From the NCBI GenBank assembly GCA_964502525.1, contig CAZCXH010000198.1:1-8268 (forward strand): a DNA stretch of 8,268 nucleotides, given 5' to 3'. Shown here piece by piece: positions 1 to 7,040 of the stretch (its first letter is position 1; every line of letters begins with the position of its first letter). Position numbers and translations under genes: made by a program. The DNA comes from DATLYB01 sp964502525. GTDB lineage: Bacteria; Bacteroidota; Bacteroidia; Chitinophagales; CAIOSU01. The notes beneath the pieces are model-generated. The model was not told where the DNA came from, did no database searches, and worked only from the letters and a program-made list of their open reading frames with translations.

Positions 1-112
1 CCAACGGCAATGAAAGGGTTTGATAATCAGACTGATTTAAATGCGTGTTGTCCTGATGTGCGCTGAAGGCATTCCCCGATAATCGCTAAATTTACCCTGT
101 AAACTGATTTAA

Positions 113-430
113 ATGGATGACCAAAAAAATAAGCCCAATCAAATCAATATTGAACTTTCGGAAGAAGTAGCGGAAGGGATTTATTCCAACCTTGCCATCA
201 TCACCCATTCCAATGCCGAATTCGTGGTGGACTTTGTGCGCGTGATGCCGGGAGTGCCTAAAGCGAAGGTGAAGACCCGCGTGCTGCTCACTCCGCAGCA
301 TGCCAAGCGATTGCTGGGCGCGCTGGCTGACAATATCAAAAAGTTTGAGGCGATACACGGTGAGATAAAAGATACGGGCGTTGTTCACGGCATTCCGATG
401 AACTTCGGAGGTCCGACTGCTCAGGCGTGA
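113..430 (+). CDS. DUF3467 family protein
   Basis: This is a 105-residue soluble protein with no signal peptide or membrane segment. It matches the small DUF3467 family as I know it from Bacteroidota: an N-terminal INIELSEEVAEGIYSN block (about residues 11-26), the core ITHSNAEFVVDFVRVMPG (30-47), the KAKVKTRVLLTPQHAKRLL segment (51-69), and a C-terminal IPMNFGGP motif (94-101). The biochemical role of the family is unknown. In Bacteroidota it often sits near RNA polymerase genes (family knowledge), but the 112 bases upstream here do not show a recognisable RpoC end. The ATG at 113 fits the family N-terminus. No Shine-Dalgarno sequence precedes it, only an A/T-rich stretch, as is usual in this phylum. 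A possible but weak -7-like sequence TAAATTTA lies at 87-94. Family assignment is confident; function is not known. Confidence 0.9.
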   Translation: MDDQKNKPNQINIELSEEVAEGIYSNLAIITHSNAEFVVDFVRVMPGVPKAKVKTRVLLTPQHAKRLLGALADNIKKFEAIHGEIKDTGVVHGIPMNFGGPTAQA

Positions 431-492
431 GTGGCGGTAAACGCAAATTTATCGTTTTGCGCGATTCCCTCCGGAAACGAATTTTTGTTTTT

Positions 493-580
493 AGGGCAGT
501 TCTAAAATTGCTCTTTTTATCGCCTCACCCCTTCCCTCTCCAAGAGAGAGGGAGCAAGTGGTAGAATTTTTAGAACCGCT
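493..580. mobile_element. Element A: palindromic MITE/REP-like repeat
   Basis: This is an 88-bp non-coding element between the DUF3467 gene and the large secreted protein gene. Its ends are imperfect inverted repeats: GCAGTTCTAAAA near 497 and TTTTAGAACCGC near 568-579. A strong central hairpin, CCCTCTC / GAGAGGG, lies at about 534-552. The left half, from AGGGCAGTTCTAAAA through CTCTTTTT to CGCCTCACCCC and CCCTCTCC, recurs almost identically at 8211-8268. Its first 27 bases recur again at 8062-8088, so this is a dispersed repeat and not a local terminator. It holds no reading frame of its own and must be moved in trans, if it is mobile at all. I do not know the mobilising family. The hairpin could also affect transcription reaching the gene at 610. 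Confidence 0.7.
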
Positions 581-609
581 TTTTATAAATATAATCTACA
601 CGACAGGTC

Positions 610-3600
610 ATGAAACAAATGACAATTGCCGTTCTCCTGCTGTCAGGATTGAGTGTTTTTTCGCAAAGCACATTCACCCGGGTTTATAACCTGCTGCAAA
701 CCAACTGCGCCACCGCCTCGTGCCATTCTGCCTCCGCTGCAACTGGCGGATTGGATTTAAGCGGCACGGAAACCAAGGTTTACAACGCCATCGTTGAGGT
801 GGCGCCCAACAATCCCGCTGCTGCCGCAAAGGGAGATAAATACATTGACAAAGGATACCCAGACCGGAGTTTCCTTCTGCGGAAAATTGCCCGCGGATTG
901 AGCCACGACCTGCAACTTACCGCCAATGAAGGCAGCAATATGCCCAATAACCTGCCGCAGCTTGCCTGGCAGGATATCGAACTGGTAAGGCAGTGGATTT
1001 TGTGGGCGGCTCCGCAAACCGGAAGCCCCGTTGATTACCAGGTTCTCACGGATTATTACACCGACTCGTCTGTTGCCCGTCCCAAGATTGCCAGGCCACC
1101 TGCGCCACCTGCGGGGCAGGGCTATCAAATTCACTTTGGACCCGTGTTTTGGAAAGGGGGCGAAGAAATCGAATACTTCAAGAAATATGATCCGGAGTTT
1201 ACTCAACTCCTCGAAGTTCACAAGTTTGAGTTGTACATGAACTCCGAGTCGCATCACTTCATCCTGCGCAAATTCCGCCCCGGTGAAGACGCCAACTGGT
1301 CTGACGGGCTTGTTCCGTTCACCATCCAGGCTTTCAACAGCGGAAAAGATTTCGTGAACGCATGGCAAATCAGCACCGACCTCGACCTTCCCGTTGGCAC
1401 TGGATTTTTCTGGGACCAGAACACCGTGCTCGACCTGAATTATCACATGAAGAATTATCACCAGAATGAGATTCTTCCCGGAGAGTTCTACATCAACGTG
1501 TGGACGCGCCCGCGGGGAACATCCACCGTTGAAATGAAAGCCGAACTGATACCCAAGCTCGATATATTTATTTTAGGAAATCAGACCGCTTCCTTTGATG
1601 AGCGTATCACCCGCAGCGGACAAACATGGAACATCTGGATGCTCTCCACCCACACCCATAAATTCGGAACTGACTATGACATTTTTCTCGGAAATTCCAC
1701 CAACAGCAGCGACCAGATTTATGAGGGTTTCTATGATTTCGATTACACCTTCAACCAGGGATTTTATGACTGGTCGCATCCCCCCGTAAAATACTTCAAT
1801 CCGATGCTCCCGGTGAACATGACCAGCGGGCTAACCCACATGGCAACATATCATAACACCAGTTCGCAACTCGTTACCTGGGGATTTACAACGGCAGGTG
1901 AAATGATGCTCATCTACGTGCAGTACACCACGCAAAGCGTGAACTACAAGCCGCCTGTCAATTCAGGCAGCAGCGGGCCGGTGTGCAATTCGGTGACGCT
2001 GAACACCGATGCAGGTCTTGAGGCTTACCTTTGGTCAACCGGTGACACTACGCAGAGCGCCACCGTCACTCAATCGGGAACCTATTCGGTGACGGTGACA
2101 GACGGCAGCGGCACCACTTATTCCTCAGACCCCGTTACAGTTACTGTTATTAATACTTCTGTGAATATTAATAACGGCAATGATGCGGCAATATGCAGCG
2201 GAGCCTCGGCAACGCTCGATGCAGGCAGCGGCTTTGCCGCATATCTATGGTCAAACAACGACACTTCCGCTTCCATCAGCGTGACGGCTGCAGGCACTTA
2301 CACCGTAACCGCCACGGATGCAAACGGCTGCACTGCCACTGACAATGCTGTGGTGTCGCAGGCATCAAGCCCTGTAGTTTCGCTCAATAATGAAGCACTC
2401 TGCTCAGGAGAAAGCGCCACGCTGGACGCTGCGAATCCCGGGGCTTCCTATTCATGGTCAACCGGGGCTGCCACCCAAACAATTCCGGTGAGCATCGCAG
2501 GAAATTATTATGTAACGGTAACCAATGCAGATGGCTGTTCGGGAACTGATTTCGCTACAGTAACCATTCATCCTTTGCCCGTTGTGAACATGCCTGACGT
2601 AAGCGTTTGCCAGGGGAGCAGCGCAACCCTCAACGCGGGTAATCCCGGATCAGCCTACGCATGGACAACGGGTGAAATCACCAGATCAATCAATGTCAGC
2701 CAGCCAGGAACCTATGGCGTGACGGTAACCAATTCATTCAGTTGCGAAGCCTCCGATGATGCCACGCTGACCTTCGGTTCAAGTCTTTCCGTGAATATCC
2801 CCGATGAAAGCGTTTGCCAGGGCGACAGCGTCATCCTTGATGCGGGTTTCGAGGGCAGCACTTTCTTGTGGTCAACAGGGGCAACCTCACAGACCATCAC
2901 CGTATCAGCCGCTGACACTTACAGCGTTACCGTGAGCGACCAGAACGGCTGCAATGGCTCTGATGACGGCACCGTCACCATATTGCAAAAACCTTCGGCT
3001 GATGCCGGTGAAGACAAGGCAATGTGCGAAGGCTCATCGGTTGTTCTCACTGCCACAGGTGGCGTAACCTATCACTGGGCAACAGGCGATGCCACCAGCG
3101 AGATCACAGTGACACAGCCGGGCAGCTACGAGGTGACCGTCACCGGTGCGAATGGCTGCGCAGACAAAGCCCAGGCGAATGTGACGCTTTCACTCGTTCA
3201 AACGGGAAGCATTGCCGGCAATGATAATGTCGTGCTGAATGAAACAGTGCAATATTCAGTGACGGCCAATGCAGGCTCAACTTACGCATGGCAGGTCATC
3301 AGCGGAACGCTGAGCGCCACGCAGGGAATCTCGGTGAGTGTAACGTGGAACGTTGCCGGCACGGGCACCGTAACCGTGGTGGAAACCAATGCCGATGGGT
3401 GCGCGGGTGATGCCGTTGAAAAGCAGGTGGTTGTAGGAACCACCGGTGCCGCTGCCGTTGATGGCGGAAGAGACATCTTGATTTTCCCCAACCCTGCATC
3501 ATCATTTATTACAATACAATTTTCCAGGCCCGGCAGCGGTGAGTACCGCCTGAACATGATTGATGTTTCCGGAAAAATCGTGAAAACCATTCCGTCTGTT

Positions 3601-3708
3601 TCCGGCAGCGAGATCGTCATCAGCCGGGAAAATATGACGGAAGGGCTTTACTTCATCGAGTTGAAAGGCGAAAAGGCAATCAGGCAAAAAGTAGTGATTG
3701 CGGATTAA
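610..3708 (+). CDS. Secreted cytochrome c / PHM-type copper monooxygenase fusion with Ig-like repeats and T9SS sorting domain
   Basis: This 1032-residue protein has, in order: a signal peptide (1 to about 18, ending VFS/QS); a cytochrome c domain (about 20-140) with haem motif C33-X4-C38-H39 and M111 as likely axial ligand; an N-terminal copper type II domain (about 170-305) with H215-H216 and H279; a C-terminal copper domain (about 310-445) with H348-T-H350 and M432 in GEMM; six Ig-like repeats (about 459-860); a PKD-like domain (about 870-942); and a T9SS type A sorting domain (about 956-1032, FPNP at 959-962, LYFIEL at 1013-1018). The copper ligands and their spacing (63, 69 and 82 residues) follow peptidylglycine monooxygenase (H107/H108, H172, H242/H244, M314; spacings 64, 70 and 70). 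Inference: a cell-surface or secreted monooxygenase that receives electrons through the fused haem; substrate unknown. The catalytic half has no cysteines besides the haem pair, so PHM's disulfides are absent. Start ATG 610 is set by the signal peptide. No clear promoter was found. Confidence 0.88.
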   Translation: MKQMTIAVLLLSGLSVFSQSTFTRVYNLLQTNCATASCHSASAATGGLDLSGTETKVYNAIVEVAPNNPAAAAKGDKYIDKGYPDRSFLLRKIARGLSHDLQLTANEGSNMPNNLPQLAWQDIELVRQWILWAAPQTGSPVDYQVLTDYYTDSSVARPKIARPPAPPAGQGYQIHFGPVFWKGGEEIEYFKKYDPEFTQLLEVHKFELYMNSESHHFILRKFRPGEDANWSDGLVPFTIQAFNSGKDFVNAWQISTDLDLPVGTGFFWDQNTVLDLNYHMKNYHQNEILPGEFYINVWTRPRGTSTVEMKAELIPKLDIFILGNQTASFDERITRSGQTWNIWMLSTHTHKFGTDYDIFLGNSTNSSDQIYEGFYDFDYTFNQGFYDWSHPPVKYFNPMLPVNMTSGLTHMATYHNTSSQLVTWGFTTAGEMMLIYVQYTTQSVNYKPPVNSGSSGPVCNSVTLNTDAGLEAYLWSTGDTTQSATVTQSGTYSVTVTDGSGTTYSSDPVTVTVINTSVNINNGNDAAICSGASATLDAGSGFAAYLWSNNDTSASISVTAAGTYTVTATDANGCTATDNAVVSQASSPVVSLNNEALCSGESATLDAANPGASYSWSTGAATQTIPVSIAGNYYVTVTNADGCSGTDFATVTIHPLPVVNMPDVSVCQGSSATLNAGNPGSAYAWTTGEITRSINVSQPGTYGVTVTNSFSCEASDDATLTFGSSLSVNIPDESVCQGDSVILDAGFEGSTFLWSTGATSQTITVSAADTYSVTVSDQNGCNGSDDGTVTILQKPSADAGEDKAMCEGSSVVLTATGGVTYHWATGDATSEITVTQPGSYEVTVTGANGCADKAQANVTLSLVQTGSIAGNDNVVLNETVQYSVTANAGSTYAWQVISGTLSATQGISVSVTWNVAGTGTVTVVETNADGCAGDAVEKQVVVGTTGAAAVDGGRDILIFPNPASSFITIQFSRPGSGEYRLNMIDVSGKIVKTIPSVSGSEIVISRENMTEGLYFIELKGEKAIRQKVVIAD
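1984..3189 (+). repeat. Six Ig-like repeats of about 69 residues within the secreted protein
   Basis: Repeats begin at cysteines 459, 529, 598, 667, 735 and 806 of the protein, so the later spacings are 69, 69, 68 and 71 residues. Each unit has the pattern C-x-G-x-S-x-x-L-x-A, then a YxWSTG-like strand, then a GTYxVTVT strand followed by a second cysteine in NGC or an equivalent (574, 643, 712, 781, 850). The first unit lacks the second cysteine. The paired cysteines could form one disulfide per domain. Repeats of this kind are common spacers in T9SS cargo proteins of Bacteroidota. At DNA level the copies have diverged and are not identical. Confidence 0.8.
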
Positions 3709-3735
3709 AGAAAACCTTCCACACTTTTCATTTCG

Positions 3736-3743
3736 TATTTTTG
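3736..3743 (+). promoter_or_regulatory. -7 promoter element for tRNA-Pro
   Basis: TATTTTTG is an exact match to the Bacteroidota -7 consensus TAnnTTTG and ends 23 bases before the tRNA 5' end, leaving a short leader to be trimmed. No convincing TTTG -33 element is present at the expected distance, so this is a half-match promoter call. Confidence 0.55.
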
Positions 3744-3766
3744 CGCTGCACTTGAAAATAGTGTAA

Positions 3767-3840
3767 CGGGGTGTGGCGCAGCTGGCTAGCGTACCAGTAT
3801 GGGGTGCTGGTGGTCGTGAGTTCGAATCTCACCACCCCGA
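3767..3840 (+). tRNA. trnP: tRNA-Pro, anticodon GGG
   Basis: The cloverleaf can be folded by eye. The acceptor stem CGGGGTG (3767-3773) pairs perfectly with CACCCCG (3833-3839), and the discriminator is A3840. The D stem is GCGC/GCGT with an AGCTGGCTA loop. The anticodon stem CCAGT/GCTGG (3794-3798 with 3806-3810) closes the loop ATGGGGT, giving anticodon GGG at 3801-3803. The T arm is GTGAG-TTCGAAT-CTCAC (3816-3832). It would read CCC and CCU proline codons. The 3' CCA is not encoded (CTT follows), so it must be added after transcription. A GIY-YIG nuclease remnant starts 13 bases downstream on the same strand. Confidence 0.95.
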
Positions 3841-3853
3841 CTTTGTTTCTGAA

Positions 3854-4057
3854 ATGCTTCATTATGCTTATATCCTTCAAAGCCTGAAAGATAAGAAGCG
3901 TTATATCGGATGTACTTCCAATTAAAACGCAAGGGTTAATTATCATAATGCCGGCAGGCAGCGTTCCACCAAAAACAGGATTCCTTTCACTCTTGTCAGT
4001 ATTGAGCATCATAATTTGAACTTCAAAACTTGCTTAAAAAAGCTAACGGATTATTGA
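3854..4057 (+). pseudogene. Degraded GIY-YIG nuclease gene
   Basis: One frame starting at ATG 3854 reads MLHYAYILQSLKDKKRYIG and CTSN, then a TAA at 3923-3925. The same frame then continues NARVNYHNAGRQRSTKNR, IPF and TLVSIE before ending at TGA 4055. Together these give the hallmarks of a small GIY-YIG domain: YxYIL (GIY position), RYIG (YIG position), the catalytic-type Arg in NxR, and the HNxG...STKxRxPF stretch. The TAA stands where relatives have a leucine, so a single TTA to TAA change explains it. The C-terminal part, normally some 20-30 residues with the conserved Glu helix, is missing or unrecognisable. It lies directly behind tRNA-Pro. A sequencing error at the TAA cannot be excluded, but the missing C-terminus argues for real decay. 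I am fairly sure of the family and less sure that the gene is dead. Confidence 0.7.
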
Positions 4058-4123
4058 TTAAAGAAATTCTTGCATTAACCCCGATTATTGCTTACAATGC
4101 ATCATTGTTCACTATTAAAATTG

Positions 4124-4291
4124 ATGACTATGAGGCGGATGGGACAAATTATCAGAGGGAATTGGCAATCGGGAATCGGGTATGCCATCATGATTGGCAT
4201 GTTGTGCTTTTATCTCCAGTCGTGCGTAACTGTTAAAAAAGACTGCCAGGGAAGAAAGCACCGCAGGCTCGAAAACGGGATATACATTTAG
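4124..4291 (+). CDS. Possible tiny lipoprotein
   Basis: This frame of 55 residues has a basic start (MTMRRMGQIIRG), a hydrophobic stretch around residues 19-31 (YAIMIGMLCFYL), and a lipobox-like LQSC with Cys34 as candidate lipidation site. A 22-residue mature tail follows (CVTVKKDCQGRKHRRL and ENGIYI). Short lipoproteins with a Cys plus a basic, Gly-containing tail are common in Bacteroidota, which is why I list it. The family is not one I can name. The start is uncertain: ATG codons at 4124, 4130 and 4139 are all possible, and 4139 would give 50 residues. There is no clear promoter or Shine-Dalgarno site. It ends 21 bases before the stop of the convergent nrdJ. It could be a chance frame. 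Confidence 0.4.
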   Translation: MTMRRMGQIIRGNWQSGIGYAIMIGMLCFYLQSCVTVKKDCQGRKHRRLENGIYI

Positions 4292-4313
4292 GAGCCGATC
4301 CCGCTTCTTTTTT
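4276..4313. terminator. Probable bidirectional terminator between convergent genes
   Basis: CGGGAT (4276-4281) pairs with ATCCCG (4298-4303) around a 16-base loop. On the (+) strand the stem is followed by CTTCTTTTTT; on the (-) strand it is followed by TTTTC. It sits at the meeting point of the small (+) frame and nrdJ (-). The six-pair stem and long loop make it a modest terminator. Confidence 0.4.
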
Positions 4314-6904
4314 CACGAACACTTTGAATGCCCGCAGTTCTTGCAGGTGAGGCATCCTTCTTCGTACATCAGCGCATCTTCATGGCACTTCGGGCAGGTC
4401 TTATCGGAGGGTTGCGTACCAGAAGGAATGTATTTCTTCAATGCGCGGACCACTCCGTTTTTCCAATTGTTCAAAGATTCTTCATGCAGCGTGAGGTTCT
4501 GCACCATCTCAACGGCATACTGAACAGGCATTCCGTGACGCAACACGCCTGAAATCAGCTTCGCGTAGTTCCAATATTCTTCATTGAATGAACGGGACAA
4601 CCCTTCAATCGTCACCCTGAAACCTTCTTTATCCTCATATTGAAAATCATACCGGGTGCGGCTTTCCCCGTTCTTGCTTTTTATCACCCAGCCCTTTGAA
4701 ACATGGTTGGGAAGGGAAAATGCCTCTTCCGCTTTGCCGGTAAAAATCTCATAAGGTTTCTCCTTCAATAATCCCACTACGGCTATCCACTTTTCATGGT
4801 TGTTCATGAACCGCATTACTTCCGCTTCAAGCACTTTCGGCCGCTTGGGCGCGTGAGTTTCGGTGAAATCTAATTCCTCTTTTGCGGGCGTTGCCGCCAC
4901 CAATACACCGGAACGGGATCCTTCGCGGTAAACCGTGACACCTTTGCAGCCGCTCTTCCATCCGGTAACATATATTTCTCCCACCAATTCCTCTGTAACG
5001 TTATTAGGCACATTCACTGTCACGCTGATGGAGTGGTCCACCCATTTCTGAATGGCTCCCTGCATCTTTACCTTGTTCACCCAGTCAACATCGTTGGCAG
5101 TGGCTTTATAATATGGTGATATTTTTACAATTTTATCCAGTTCCGGCTCATTCAACCGTTCCACTTCTTTAGGGTCATATCCGTTTGCCTCAAGCCAGGT
5201 GATGAACTTGTGATGAAACACCCTGTATTCTTCCCATGCATCGCCCACCTCATCGGTGAAATCAATCCTCACGTTCTTGTCGTTGGGATTCACCTTTCTC
5301 CTTCTCTTATAAGAAACCAGAAACACAGGTTCGATGCCCGATGTGGTTTGAGTCATCAGGCTGGTGGTGCCGGTAGGCGCGATGGTGAGCAGCGCGATGT
5401 TCCGCCTGCCGTATTTCACCATGTCTTTATAAAGATGCTCGTCTTCATTTTTCAGGCGAAGGATGAATGGATTTTTTTTCTCGCGCTCGGCATCAAAAAT
5501 TTCAAACGCTCCCCTCTCCTGAGCCATGGTTACTGAACTGCGGTAGGACTCGATGGCAAGCGTTTTATGAAGATTCTCGGAAAACTTCAATGTTTCCTCC
5601 GTCCCATAAGTTAATCCGAGCGCTGCAAGCATGTCGCCCTCAGCGGTGATGCCCAATCCCGTTCTTCTCCCCTGAATGCATTTTTCCCGGATTTTCAGCC
5701 ATAAATTATATTCCGTCCGTTTAATCTCTTCCGGTTCCGGATCCGCTTTAATCTTGCGGAGAATCTTGTCAATCTGCTCCAATTCAAGATCCACCACGTC
5801 ATCCATCAGCCGCTGAGCCTTGCGCACATGCTCTTTGAACAGATCAAAATCGAAATAAGCCTCTTTAGTGAACGGACTCTCCACATAGCTGTATAGATTG
5901 ATGGCAACAAGGCGGCAACTGTCGTAAGGGCAAAGCGGAATTTCCCCGCACGGGTTGGTGGAGATTGTTCTGAAATCAAGGTCAGCGTAACAATCGGCTA
6001 CCGATTCGCTGATTACGGTGTCCCAGAAAATAACGCCCGGCTCAGCCGATTTCCACGCATTATGAATGATTTTATTCCATAGCCCGCGCGCGTCCATCTT
6101 TTTCACCACATTCGGATTCTTCGAATCCACCGGGAATTGCTGCATATATGGTTTTCCATTGACCACAGCCTGCATGAAAGCATCGTCAATCCTCACGGAA
6201 ACATTGGCGCCCGTCACTTTAGTGCCATCCATTTTCGCATCAATGAACTTTTCCGCATCGGGATGCCGGATCGAAAGGGTCAGCATTAATGCGCCCCGCC
6301 TGCCATCCTGAGCCACTTCGCGAGTGGAGTTGGAAAAGCGTTCCATAAACGGAACAATGCCCGTTGACGTGAGTGCGCTGTTCATTACCGGGCTTCCCGA
6401 TGGACGGATGTGCGACAAGTCATGCCCGACACCGCCCCTGCGCTTCATCAGTTGCACCTGCTCTTCATCTGTTTTCATGATGCCGCCATAAGAGTCGGCC
6501 CTCTCGCTTCCAATCACGAAACAATTGGAAAGCGAAGCGATTTGGAAATCGTTACCTATGCCCGACATGGGGCCTCCCTGCGGAACGACATATTTGAATT
6601 CTCTGAGCAATTCATATATCTCGCTTTCGCGCAATGGGTTAGGATATTTTTTTTCGATGCGGGAGAACTCGCGCGCCAGCCTGCGGTGCATGTCATCAGG
6701 CGTTCTTTCATATATGTTTCCGGATGAATCTTTAAGCGCGTATTTGTTGATCCAAACGTTTGCCGCCAATTCATCTCCTCCGAAATATTCAAGAGCCTTC
6801 GGGAAAATCTGGTTATATGTATATGCGGATGCTTTCTTTTCGGTAACAGTAACAGCATCCGCTTTCTTTTTTGGCTTCACGGCTTTAACAGCTTCTTCAA
6901 ACAT
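4313..6904 (-). CDS. nrdJ: Class II (adenosylcobalamin-dependent) ribonucleotide reductase
   Basis: This enzyme reduces ribonucleotides to deoxyribonucleotides in the cytoplasm, using adenosylcobalamin to make the radical, so it needs no oxygen. Numbered from the ATG at 6904 (863 residues), the redox cysteine is C128 (LSNCFV). The finger-loop motif NPCGEIPL holds N317, the thiyl-radical C319 and E321. The second redox cysteine is C330 (DSC), exactly 11 residues later, as in the Thermotoga enzyme. Other marks are PTGTTSLM, SGIEPVF and a C-terminal TSCPD-like region (about 685-830). The last 27 residues carry C837, C840, C851, C854, C857 and C862, a zinc-ribbon-like tail that also offers shuttle cysteines to re-reduce the active site. 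I see no N-terminal ATP cone. A TTG at 6925 would add seven residues, but it lies inside the promoter -7 element, so ATG 6904 is preferred. No cobalamin riboswitch fits upstream. Confidence 0.96.
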   Translation of the reverse strand: MFEEAVKAVKPKKKADAVTVTEKKASAYTYNQIFPKALEYFGGDELAANVWINKYALKDSSGNIYERTPDDMHRRLAREFSRIEKKYPNPLRESEIYELLREFKYVVPQGGPMSGIGNDFQIASLSNCFVIGSERADSYGGIMKTDEEQVQLMKRRGGVGHDLSHIRPSGSPVMNSALTSTGIVPFMERFSNSTREVAQDGRRGALMLTLSIRHPDAEKFIDAKMDGTKVTGANVSVRIDDAFMQAVVNGKPYMQQFPVDSKNPNVVKKMDARGLWNKIIHNAWKSAEPGVIFWDTVISESVADCYADLDFRTISTNPCGEIPLCPYDSCRLVAINLYSYVESPFTKEAYFDFDLFKEHVRKAQRLMDDVVDLELEQIDKILRKIKADPEPEEIKRTEYNLWLKIREKCIQGRRTGLGITAEGDMLAALGLTYGTEETLKFSENLHKTLAIESYRSSVTMAQERGAFEIFDAEREKKNPFILRLKNEDEHLYKDMVKYGRRNIALLTIAPTGTTSLMTQTTSGIEPVFLVSYKRRRKVNPNDKNVRIDFTDEVGDAWEEYRVFHHKFITWLEANGYDPKEVERLNEPELDKIVKISPYYKATANDVDWVNKVKMQGAIQKWVDHSISVTVNVPNNVTEELVGEIYVTGWKSGCKGVTVYREGSRSGVLVAATPAKEELDFTETHAPKRPKVLEAEVMRFMNNHEKWIAVVGLLKEKPYEIFTGKAEEAFSLPNHVSKGWVIKSKNGESRTRYDFQYEDKEGFRVTIEGLSRSFNEEYWNYAKLISGVLRHGMPVQYAVEMVQNLTLHEESLNNWKNGVVRALKKYIPSGTQPSDKTCPKCHEDALMYEEGCLTCKNCGHSKCS

Positions 6905-6922
6905 GTTTAGTAATTTGGGATG

Positions 6923-6954
6923 CAAAAATTACGGTTGGCAGGCACACCCGCAAA
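6923..6954 (-). promoter_or_regulatory. Promoter of nrdJ
   Basis: Read on the (-) strand: TTTG (6954-6951), a 19-base spacer, then TAATTTTTG (6931-6923). This matches the Bacteroidota pattern TTTG-N19-TAnnTTTG, except that the -7 box has one extra T. The start of transcription would fall roughly 5-8 bases downstream, just ahead of ATG 6904, giving a very short leader. The site decides the nrdJ start codon, because the upstream TTG at 6925 overlaps the -7 box. Confidence 0.65.
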
Positions 6955-7040
6955 ATAAAGAGGGCGTTAATTATAAACACATATGAGGAAACGGTGGAAA
7001 AGATTGTTTGACTTTGTTTGCAATGCTCTGAGATGCTGAA

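Noticed and set aside
1..66. Possible C-terminal end of an upstream (+) gene (frame 1, stop at 64-66)
   Set aside because: Only 21 codons are visible and none resemble a known C-terminus such as RpoC, so no gene can be supported.
92..388. A 98-residue (-) frame opposite the DUF3467 gene
   Set aside because: It is a shadow of a well-supported family gene on the other strand, with no recognisable domain.
757..1461. A 234-residue (-) frame opposite the secreted protein
   Set aside because: The (+) frame shows conserved copper and haem ligands and a signal peptide, whereas this frame shows no family pattern.
3728..4012. A 94-residue (-) frame containing VRFELTTTSTPYWYASQL
   Set aside because: It is the antisense translation of the tRNA-Pro gene and the GIY-YIG remnant. 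This type of spurious protein is well known opposite tRNAs.
3833..4086. tRNA 3' end as an integration attachment site, with a direct repeat near 4079
   Set aside because: Only about seven bases (ACCCCGA) match, and there is no integrase or phage-like gene in the window.
6926..7040. Cobalamin riboswitch or NrdR boxes upstream of nrdJ
   Set aside because: The promoter leaves almost no leader for a riboswitch. The only NrdR-like piece is a single ACACATAT half-site at 6977-6984, without the paired boxes expected.
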